From UBA1731 sp964440985 (GTDB lineage Bacteria; Verrucomicrobiota; Kiritimatiellia; RFP12; UBA1067), in contig CAYTWE010000018.1 of the NCBI GenBank assembly GCA_964440985.1, forward strand, positions 1 to 35,880: a stretch of 35,880 bases of DNA. Reading direction: 5' to 3'. The translations under genes were made by a program, and so were the position numbers. Below, one piece after another: positions 24,645 to 32,600 of this stretch. The notes under the pieces are model-generated. The model saw nothing but the letters and a program-made list of their open reading frames with translations. It made no database searches and was not told where the DNA came from. Position 1 is the stretch's first letter. Every line of letters starts with the position of its first letter.

Positions 24645-25511
24645 ATGGATTTCCAGTACTTCTGCATATTCGGGTTCTTCAGCTTTGCGCTCGGCTGCTG
24701 CATTGCGAGTTTTCTGAACGTGTGCATCTGGCGTCTGCCGCGCAACGAAAGCGTCGTCAGGCCGGGTTCCCACTGCCCAAACTGCAACGCCCCTATCCGT
24801 TGGCACCAGAACATCCCGATTCTATCCTACATTGCGCTTGGCGGGAAATGCGCAAACTGCCGCAAGGCGATATCGATGCGCTACACCGTGGTGGAGCTTG
24901 CCGGTGGCGTTCTGTTCCTGATGGCGTATATGCAATGGGCGATGCCGGCCATGCTTGGCGACGCCCCGGTGCTGGCGATGCGTCCGCTTTTGGCGCTCCC
25001 CGCCGTGCCGGTGTACTGGATCGTCATTTCTGGGCTGATTCTCGGCTCATTCATCGACCTTGAGCATTTCTACCTTCCCGATCGCGTCACGATAGGCGGA
25101 ATGTTGATAGGCGTCCCCGCGTCCATGCTGCTGCCGGAGCTGCAGCTTGAACGCACATGGCTTGGTGCGCTGTGCTGGAGTGCGGGTGGTCTGGCGTTCG
25201 GCTTCCTGTTCTTGTGGGGCATGGGATGGCTGTTCTCCAAACTGTTCAGGAAGGATGCGCTCGGCTTTGGTGACGTAAAGCTCATGGGGGCGGTGGGGGC
25301 GTTTTTCGGACCGACGGCGGTCCTGTTCGTGCTGATAGTGTCTTCGGTGGTCGGATCAGTCGCCGGAATTGCGCTGATGGTGCGCGGCAAGGCGCGGCTC
25401 GGCGGCTTCACGGCGGTGCCGTACGGCCCGTTCATCGCAGTTGCGACGTTGATATGGATGTTTTGGGGGACGGGGCTGACGGCTGCGTACATAAGGCTTC
25501 TTGCGCACTGA
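24645..25511 (+). CDS. Type IV prepilin peptidase / leader peptidase (PilD/GspO family)
   Basis: This 288-residue integral membrane aspartyl protease cleaves prepilin leaders and methylates the new N-terminus. The N-terminal methylation half has the membrane segment FFSFALGCCIASFLNVCIWRLP and a zinc tetrad CPNC (about 44-47) and CANC (about 69-72). The peptidase half has the first catalytic Asp in GSFIDLEHFYLPD and the second in GFGDVKLMGAVGAFFG (the GxGD motif), with about seven membrane helices overall. It should process the pseudopilin at 13174. ATG 24645 is preferred over ATG 24636 because the latter lies inside the -10 box. No Shine-Dalgarno sequence precedes it, consistent with leaderless translation. 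Confidence 0.95.
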   Translation: MDFQYFCIFGFFSFALGCCIASFLNVCIWRLPRNESVVRPGSHCPNCNAPIRWHQNIPILSYIALGGKCANCRKAISMRYTVVELAGGVLFLMAYMQWAMPAMLGDAPVLAMRPLLALPAVPVYWIVISGLILGSFIDLEHFYLPDRVTIGGMLIGVPASMLLPELQLERTWLGALCWSAGGLAFGFLFLWGMGWLFSKLFRKDALGFGDVKLMGAVGAFFGPTAVLFVLIVSSVVGSVAGIALMVRGKARLGGFTAVPYGPFIAVATLIWMFWGTGLTAAYIRLLAH

Positions 25512-25577
25512 CGGCATGTGGATGGCATGTGCGATATGCCGTTCGGTGTATGGGATAGGATAGCTGCTTTAGTTGTG

Positions 25578-25586
25578 TGGTATAAT
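25578..25586 (+). promoter_or_regulatory. Extended -10 promoter of the zinc-finger/kinase operon
   Basis: TGGTATAAT at 25578-25586, within TTGTGTGGTATAATTG, is the strongest copy of the recurring element. There is no -35. The predicted start (about 25592-25595) reaches ATG 25595 with little or no leader. Confidence 0.75.
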
Positions 25587-25594
25587 TGCCGGAT

Positions 25595-26173
25595 ATGAAA
25601 CGAATTTGCTTGATGGTGATGATGCTGGCCGCGATGTGCGGCGTTTCGGCGGATGTTCCGGACAAGGACGCCAAGGCGGAGGACGAGAAGTCTGCCGCGC
25701 CCGGACTTGCGGCGGAGAAGATGCAGATAAAGTGCGCCGTGTGCAGAGGCAAGGGGTCGCTGAAGGCAAGCCCGCCGGATGTCGGACAGTTCACCGGCAA
25801 GATCAACGACCGTTCGCACTGGGACGTGAAGATCAAGCCGTGTCCGATATGCGAAAAGGGCAGAGGACGGCGGATCGTGTGGAATCTCGCACAGCCCGAA
25901 CCGAGCACCGAGGCTCCGTGCATGACCTGCGGATGGGCCGGACTTGTCCAGTGCCGCAAATGCGTGGCGACAGGAATCGTAAAGTGTCCGCGTTCGGACT
26001 GCAAGGACGGCTGGATCGTGACGAAGCAGCAGGGCCGTCAGTCGTACAGGAAGCCGCCGGACGTGAAGCTGTGCCCGGAATGCCGTGGCATAGGAAAGAT
26101 TGCCTGTCCTGAATGCAAGGGGATGCGGGCGAATCTGTGCAAGAGGTGCTTCGGCACGGGGCGCAAACGCTGA
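25595..26173 (+). CDS. Exported DnaJ-like multi-zinc-finger protein
   Basis: This 192-residue protein has a signal peptide, MKRICLMVMMLAAMCGVSA, then an acidic linker. From about residue 45 it carries eight cysteine pairs: CAVCRGKG, CPICEKGRG, CMTCGWAG, CRKCVATG, CPRSDC, CPECRGIG, CPECKG and CKRCFGTG. These are the CxxCxGxG repeats of the DnaJ zinc domain, but twice as many as in DnaJ, and there is no J domain. Zinc binding is therefore likely (up to four ions); a chaperone or thiol role is only inferred. Export is odd for this motif, which is usually cytoplasmic. The stop overlaps the kinase start (TGATG), so the two proteins are probably made together. No Shine-Dalgarno sequence precedes ATG 25595; TTG 25586 lies in the -10 box and is rejected. 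Confidence 0.75.
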   Translation: MKRICLMVMMLAAMCGVSADVPDKDAKAEDEKSAAPGLAAEKMQIKCAVCRGKGSLKASPPDVGQFTGKINDRSHWDVKIKPCPICEKGRGRRIVWNLAQPEPSTEAPCMTCGWAGLVQCRKCVATGIVKCPRSDCKDGWIVTKQQGRQSYRKPPDVKLCPECRGIGKIACPECKGMRANLCKRCFGTGRKR

Positions 26174-27087
26174 TGGGTGCGCCTCCGATAAAGATTCCCG
26201 GCGTCAGGTTCGAACACCTGATCGGAACGGGCGGAATGAGCGAGGTCTGGCTCGCGTTCCACGGCGGACTGAACCGGGAGGTCGCGATAAAGGTGATGTT
26301 CCGGGACGCGGCGGCGTCCGGCGAGGACATACGGCAGTTCATGCTTGAAAGCCGGGTGATGGAGCAGATAGACCATCCCGGAATCGTCCATTCCTATGAG
26401 GCGGACTGTCGCGACGGACGCTACTACTTCGTGATGGACTACGTAGACGGCTACACGTTCGCGCTTTTCCTTGCGCGGAAGGAGCGCCTTTCCGAGGAGG
26501 ATGCGCTTCTTGTCCTCGACTCCGTCGCTGATGCGCTGGACTACGCATGGCGCGAACACAAGGTCGTCCACTGCGACATCAAGCCCGACAACCTGATGGT
26601 CGGCGGCGACGGCATCGTGAAGATAATGGACATGGGGCTGTGTCACGTGATGGGACGCGGCGGCGGAAATCCGCACGGCGGCGAAGACGGCAAGCCGAAG
26701 GAGGTGATCGCCGGCACCCCGGCGTACATGTCGCCGGAGCAGATATACGGCGATACGGAACTTGACCCCGGCTCAGACATATACAGCATGGGGGCGACGC
26801 TCTACCAGCTCGTCACCGGACAGATACTCTTCCCGGATCTTTCGAACGACGAGACGCTTGCCGCGCACGTCAAGCCGGAGATGTGCGCCCCGGATCCGCG
26901 CACCTTCGTGCCGGAGCTGTCCGCAGGTCTTGTGCGTCTTCTGTCGAAGATGTGCGCCAAGGAAAGAGCCGCGAGGTATGCGGGATGGAGCCAGGTGCTT
27001 GAGGATTCCCGGATCGTGCAGTCGGGCGGAATGCCCGCACCGCTTCCGGAGGGGGCGTTTTCGTCCGTAAAGGAAAATGAACTGTGA
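26173..27087 (+). CDS. Hanks-type Ser/Thr protein kinase
   Basis: This 304-residue protein is a compact eukaryotic-like kinase with no membrane helix or sensor domain. It has the glycine loop GTGGMSEV (18-25), Lys40 in VAIK, Glu59 in the C helix, and catalytic loop HCDIKPDN with Asp135 and Asn140. The metal-binding Asp153 is in DMG instead of DFG. GTPAYMSPEQ and SDIYSMGATLYQLVTG follow. All catalytic residues are present, so it should be active. Cys before Asp135 makes it a non-RD kinase, which usually means no activation-loop phosphorylation requirement. The start ATG 26173 overlaps the stop of the zinc-finger gene. The frame extends to 26113 but overlaps that gene. The C-terminal 35 residues are Pro-rich. 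Substrates are unknown. Confidence 0.92.
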   Translation: MGAPPIKIPGVRFEHLIGTGGMSEVWLAFHGGLNREVAIKVMFRDAAASGEDIRQFMLESRVMEQIDHPGIVHSYEADCRDGRYYFVMDYVDGYTFALFLARKERLSEEDALLVLDSVADALDYAWREHKVVHCDIKPDNLMVGGDGIVKIMDMGLCHVMGRGGGNPHGGEDGKPKEVIAGTPAYMSPEQIYGDTELDPGSDIYSMGATLYQLVTGQILFPDLSNDETLAAHVKPEMCAPDPRTFVPELSAGLVRLLSKMCAKERAARYAGWSQVLEDSRIVQSGGMPAPLPEGAFSSVKENEL

Positions 27088-27103
27088 AATGGAGATCAAT
27101 ACG

Positions 27104-29359
27104 ATGAATGCAGTCAGATTGGCGGCGGTTGCTGCGGTGTGCGCAGTCGCGACGCCCGCGATGTCAGAACGGGTTGACGTGGAGTGGCAGTTCCCGCTCT
27201 CACAGTCTCACCAGGGAATTCCTTTCGGGAACGCCGTTAACGGCTTTCTTGTGTGGGGCGAAGGCCGTACGCTGAAGGTGACGGTCGGACGCGACGACAC
27301 ATGGGATCACCGCGGCGGATACGACTGGCACGACGACCAGTGCTACACGAACATCGTCGCGGCTCTCCACGCGAGCGACTACGATAGGGTGAAGGAGCTT
27401 TTCAGGCGCGGCGAGCAGAAGCCCGGCGAGCCGAGGAATCCGCGCATAATCCCGATAGGACACGTCGAGTTCACGCTTCCCGAAGGCATTGTGCTGGATG
27501 AAGGCGAACTCGACACCGGAGACGGAACGGGCGAGATAGACGTGGTGCGTGAACGTGACGGCGAGGCCATGGGAGAGATCGTCATCGCCCTCGACCGGAC
27601 GAGCGGTGTGCTTGCAATATCGTGGCCCAAGGGCTGCACTCCCGTCGGTGGCAAGGGCATACCGGCGTGGAACAGTCCACTGGTCAGGAAGGAGCTGGAG
27701 AGCACACTCTTCGTGCCGCCGGTGGATATCATGCTCACCGACGGCGGCGGATTCGTGCAGACGCTTCCGGAAGATCCCGCCATCGCCGCCGGGTTCGTCT
27801 CGACCGACCGCGCTTCGTTCGTCACTGCGGTGCGCGGCGCGGATGCCGCCGTGGCCGGTGTTGCGCTGACCAATGCGCTGGCAGACGGCAGGAAGAAGGG
27901 CTTTGACGCCGTGAAGGCGGCATCCGTCTCGTTCTGGAAAGAATGGTGGAGGAATACGCCCGCCATAGACGTGCCGGACGAGACGATTCAGCGAATCCAC
28001 GACTTCGGAATGTACAAGTTCGGCTCGATGACCGGTCCGAATGGCGTACCCGCTCCCCTGCAGGGGCCATGGACGGAGGAGTATCGCCTCCCGCCATGGC
28101 ACGGTGACTACCACTTCAACATAAACGTGCAGATGTGCTACTGGCCGGCTTACCGTGGCAACCACCTCGAATCGCTGAAGCCGCTCTTCGCGATGGTCAA
28201 GAGCTGGTGGCCAATCCTGCGCGACAACGCCCGCAAGTTCGTGGGCATCGAGGACGGGTTCATGCTCCCTCATTCGGTGGACGACAGATGCCGCCTCATC
28301 GGCGGCTACTGGGCCGGAACGATGGATCACGCCTGCACGGCCTGGACCTGCCAGATGATGTTCCGCTACGTCACGATGAGCGGTGACGTAGAGTTCCTGA
28401 AGACGGACGCATATCCCCTCATGAAGGGCGCAATGAACGTATACCGCGCAATGATGGAGGAACGCGGCGGTGCGCTGTCGCTGCCGGCCTCCACGTCGCC
28501 GGAGTTCAACGACAACCCCGGCTGGGGGCGCGACGCGAGCTTCCAGCTTGCGGCGGCTCACCGTCTGGCCCGCGACCTGATCCGTGCGGCGGAGATGCTT
28601 GGAGAGAAGCCGGATCCTATGTGGATGGATGTGGAGAAGCGGCTGCCTCTCGCATCATTCGTTGGCGGCAAGCCCGGCGGCGAAATCGAGCTGTGGCAGG
28701 GGCTTACGCTCCCCGAATCGCATCGTCATCATTCCCATCTCGCCGGATACGTGCCGTTCGACGTGCTTGACTACGACGATCCCGCGATACGCAGATCGAC
28801 AATCGTCTCCTTCGACAGGTGGCAGGCGGAAGGGCTTGGGCTTTGGTCTGGCTGGGCGTTCCCGTGGGCGGCGATGCTGCAGCTCCACATGGGTCACGCG
28901 GACGCTGCCGAGCTTACGCTGCACATGTGGGAGAGGATGTTCACAAACCCCGGCCACGGTTCGCGTCATGACCCGTACTTCCCCGGATTCTGCCTGATGC
29001 GCAAGAACACGTTCGCACCGTGCGGTGAGCCCGACGAGATAATGCAGATGGACGGGGCGATGGCCGCCACTGCCGCCGTGCAGGAGATGTTTCTGCATCA
29101 GCGCGGAGGTGTGATGCGGGTGTTTCAGGGTGCGCCGCTCCGGTGGCGCGAAACGTCGTTCACCGGAATGCTCTCGGACGAGGGTGTGCTGGTCGGCGCT
29201 TCCCGCAAAAAGGGGAAGGTGCAGTACATCGACCTTGAAGCGACCCACGCGGCGGACGTGAAGATTGCGTTGCCGTGGGGCAACGGCGAAACCGTCAGCC
29301 TGAAACTCGCAAAGGGCGAACGCCGCCGCCTCTCGCCCCCGGCGAAGACGGCGAAATAG
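27104..29359 (+). CDS. Exported GH95-type glycoside hydrolase (alpha-L-fucosidase/galactosidase family)
   Basis: This 751-residue enzyme starts at ATG 27104, with TGGAGA eight bases upstream. ATG 27077 and 27089 overlap the kinase gene and give poorer signals. The signal peptide ends near ATPAMS. An N-terminal beta-sandwich has GNAVNGFLVWGEG. An (alpha/alpha)6 barrel carries WTEEYRLPPWHGDYHFNINVQ, whose Asn-x-Asn pair (about 337-341) activates water in GH95. The probable general acid is Glu in STSPEFND (about 466). The probable base is Asp in QMDGAMAATAAVQEM (about 650). HRHHSHLAGYVPF is the GH95 histidine segment. GH95 enzymes remove alpha-1,2-L-fucose or alpha-L-galactose by inversion. The variant motifs suggest a divergent subfamily. 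It may belong to the kinase operon and ends at a strong terminator. Confidence 0.85.
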   Translation: MNAVRLAAVAAVCAVATPAMSERVDVEWQFPLSQSHQGIPFGNAVNGFLVWGEGRTLKVTVGRDDTWDHRGGYDWHDDQCYTNIVAALHASDYDRVKELFRRGEQKPGEPRNPRIIPIGHVEFTLPEGIVLDEGELDTGDGTGEIDVVRERDGEAMGEIVIALDRTSGVLAISWPKGCTPVGGKGIPAWNSPLVRKELESTLFVPPVDIMLTDGGGFVQTLPEDPAIAAGFVSTDRASFVTAVRGADAAVAGVALTNALADGRKKGFDAVKAASVSFWKEWWRNTPAIDVPDETIQRIHDFGMYKFGSMTGPNGVPAPLQGPWTEEYRLPPWHGDYHFNINVQMCYWPAYRGNHLESLKPLFAMVKSWWPILRDNARKFVGIEDGFMLPHSVDDRCRLIGGYWAGTMDHACTAWTCQMMFRYVTMSGDVEFLKTDAYPLMKGAMNVYRAMMEERGGALSLPASTSPEFNDNPGWGRDASFQLAAAHRLARDLIRAAEMLGEKPDPMWMDVEKRLPLASFVGGKPGGEIELWQGLTLPESHRHHSHLAGYVPFDVLDYDDPAIRRSTIVSFDRWQAEGLGLWSGWAFPWAAMLQLHMGHADAAELTLHMWERMFTNPGHGSRHDPYFPGFCLMRKNTFAPCGEPDEIMQMDGAMAATAAVQEMFLHQRGGVMRVFQGAPLRWRETSFTGMLSDEGVLVGASRKKGKVQYIDLEATHAADVKIALPWGNGETVSLKLAKGERRRLSPPAKTAK

Positions 29360-29380
29360 CGCCGCAACCGTAGTGCCACC

Positions 29381-29439
29381 CGACAACGCCACGCCCGCCC
29401 GTGTACTCCATGCATGGGTGGGCGTGGCGTTGTCGTTTT
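29381..29439 (+). terminator. Strong intrinsic terminator after the GH95 gene
   Basis: Arms at 29381-29400 and 29416-29435 pair over 20 bp with a single G-U, closing a 15-base loop (29401-29415), followed by TTTTG. It starts 22 bases after the stop codon. The stem is longer than usual for an intrinsic terminator. Confidence 0.9.
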
Positions 29440-29548
29440 GCGTACCGTCGCGATGGCGGGATGTGAGACGCCCTTTCGCAATTGCATATGCGGCTTTTCG
29501 TCCATACTTTGACATGAGGGCAAAAACCGGTAAAGTTGCATTTTGTGG

Positions 29549-29576
29549 TTGAAAAAAAAAATCATTATGGTAAATT
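29549..29576 (+). promoter_or_regulatory. Promoter with a 10-base A tract, for the large beta-helix gene
   Basis: TTGAAA (29549-29554) and TAAATT (29571-29576) are 16 bp apart, with extended TGG at 29568-29570. A run of ten A (29552-29561) covers the end of the -35 and the start of the spacer. The 191 bases between the preceding terminator and ATG 29631 hold no other clear feature. AAAGGA at 29615-29620 is the ribosome site. Confidence 0.55.
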
Positions 29577-29630
29577 CATAGCCATTGCGTTTAAGCCATA
29601 TCAGGTTTCATGCGAAAGGATGAAAAACAG

Positions 29631-32600
29631 ATGAAAAGCGCCATTCCGGGAACATCGGTTTTCAGGTCAAGAATCTGCGCGGTCGCAATGGGATGCGCAA
29701 TGTGTCTGATTGCACTGTCGGCCTTCGCCTACACTGACAACAGTTGGATGGCGGTCGATGGATCGTATGATGGAGATTACACCAACGCGAACCACTGGTC
29801 GCTTGGAGTTGTCCCGGATGTGGGAAGCCGCGCACGGTTCGACGTCAACCAGTCGTACAAGGTGACGTTCCCGTCTGGCGTCTTCACGAACAATGCGGCG
29901 CTGCGTCCGGCGGTCTATGCTGGACAGACAGTCGAAATCGACGGGTCGGATACTGTGCTTGTGCGTGCGGATGACCCATCGAATTCATATCCCGATGAAA
30001 CGTTTGCGCTTTGCGACAACGGAACGTCATGGCATTTCTTCAACCTTGAAAGGTATGCCGCGTTTCCTGAGGCCGATCGACATTCCAAGCCTGATTACCT
30101 CATCTCGAATTTCCAGTACAGGCTGTCATCCACCGCCTTGCACGTCGTCAAGGGAGAATTCGTCAAAGGCACATACAACTTCTACGATCCGCCAGGCTCT
30201 TCGTGGACTACGCTGCCATACATGATCTTCTTTGGAGGTCGCGACTATGCATTTGTTGACGCTGAGCTTGTCTTCGGTGCGGATACGAGTTTCAGGTTTC
30301 CGACGGTGCGAATGCAGTCGAACGCCTTGACAAACAGGGTCGTCTTCGCCGGGCAGGCCTCGTTTCACGGTTCGGTAATGCTTCCGCACACGGGCAGCTA
30401 CATAAGGGAGAACGATGCCGAGACGCAGTTCTATCTGAAAAAAGGCGCAGACGTATCGTTCCGCGCCGGAATGTCCGCCGGGGGGCCTGGGAGAGACCTT
30501 GGCGTCGGCGAAGACAGGCGATGGAACTTTTTTGTGGAAAACGGCGCGAGGCTCACGCACGACCATTATCTCAGCCATTGGCGCGGACATATGGGCTTTG
30601 ACGTTGCGGGCGAATGGATATGCACCGACTCGGTGAACTTCAACTGCACAAACGACTCTCCGTCGATCCGCATCGTAATCCGTGATGGCGGTGCGTTGCG
30701 CATGGCGCCGAAGAATTCCAGCAAACAATTCTACATGGGAAACACCATAAATTGCGAATCGCCGGCAAGCTTTGCCGTCACGAACGCCTCCGTGTACAAC
30801 TGCGGCAATATGCTTCTTTGCGGTTCGTCGTTCACAAACGCGCTTGTGGTGAACGATGTAAACGGAATCTTCGGCATCGGGTACGGGCCGAAGCCGATGT
30901 CGGCGACGTTCAAGGACAGTGTGATAACGAACAGGCATATCTTTGCGCCAGGCTACATGGGCAGCGCCGTGCTTGATTTCGACAACACGTATGCGCGTTT
31001 CGAAGGGACGATGTACATAGGTGGATGGTCAGCCTCGTCTCTGGCCGCAACGGCCACGGTGAATGTGACGAGCGGAAGGTTCGACCTTAACGGAAGCACC
31101 GGCATAATCCATGTTGGCTATCCGACAAACAGCTACGGCATTCTCAACCTCAAGGGCGGCGAACTTGCGGCGACGCACCATACGCCTGTGAACGTAGGGA
31201 CTTACGGAAACGGTGAGTTCAACCTCTCCGGCGGCAAGGTGTCGGTCAACCATTTGCGTACCGGTGCATCATATGTTGCAGGTACGGACGGTTCTGTGGA
31301 GGACACAGTCCGCATAACCGGCGGTACGCTTGACATCACGTCAAGACAGCGTGGATACGGAATATCGATTTCGGAGCACACGAACCGCTCTGGTCGCCTG
31401 ATATTCGACGGCGGCATTGTGAAGTGCCACCAGATCTGGGGCAATGTGGGCAAGTCTGCATTCGAGGCGAACGGCGGTACGCTTGTGGCCGTTGAGTCGA
31501 ACACCTACCAGATGTACGAGTTTGGCGAAGCGCGTCTCGGCGAGAAGGGGCTTACGGTCGATTCGGCAGGCTACAACATAACGATAGCCCAGTCGTTTTC
31601 GGACAAGGCGGATGCCGCAGGCTCTGGACGGCTCATCCTCACCGGAGACGGTGTGAAGACGCTGACGGGCGACCTGAGCGAACTTTCGTATGTTGAGGTT
31701 CGCGGCGGAACTGTGGACATCACCGGGCGGACGGTCGAAAACCTCGTCCTCAACGGCGGCACCCTGAAGATCGATTCCACCAAACCCATCAGCGTGACAG
31801 GCGACTGCGATTTCGGCGATGTGTACCTTGCGTTTACCGGCGGTGCGTCGATCGGCGACATTGGCTCTGTGCTGAAGCTCTCCAAGCCGCTGACCTCGGA
31901 GCAGCTTGAGAAATGGAGCAGAGCGGTTGTGATGTCGGGACTTGATGACGGCAAGGCGCTTACGCTTTCGCAGTCCGAGGACGGGAACGGCGGCTATGAA
32001 CTCAAGTATACAGTACGCGAAGCAGGCATTACCGAAATCAACCTCGCGTCTGGAACGGAGACGCGCACGTCCAATTATGAAAACGACGCACCGGACATTT
32101 TCTCCGTCAATGTCGCGAAGGATGCCGCTCTTACGCTTTCCGGAACGCTGAAGCGTGGCCGTCTCGTCAAGAATGGGGATGGTGCGCTTACGCTCGCGAA
32201 CGAAGACAACCTCTTTGCGCTTGGATGGGAGATTAGAGGCGGCAAGATTGCGGTTGCGCTTGTCGATGCCCTTGGCGTAGGGAAGGACGGATGCGTCAAG
32301 CCGGGAATGTTGCGCGACGGAACTCTGGAGTTCCTTGGCGATGGCGACAAGACGCTTTACGCACCGCTTGAGATAAACGCGACAACCAAGACGAACGGCG
32401 TGATAATGAAGGTGGTTGGCGGTGACGTCACGATGCCTGCGCCGAAAGTGACGGCGGGTTCGTTCATCAAACGTGGTTCAGGGCGTCTCGTCTGGGAGAT
32501 CGAGGGTTCGCAGACGCTTGTGTCCGGCGATGGCTATGCGCCGTGGGGGCCTGCGGCGTGGCCGTGGTATGAATCGCAGATACATCCGCTTGTGTTTGAC

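Noticed and set aside
25511..25542. ACGGCAT/ATGCCGT inverted repeat after prepilin peptidase
   Set aside because: Only 7 bp with an 18-base loop and no T tail, so not a convincing terminator.
27200..28561. Open frame of 453 codons on the minus strand
   Set aside because: It is antisense to the GH95 gene with no protein-like motifs.
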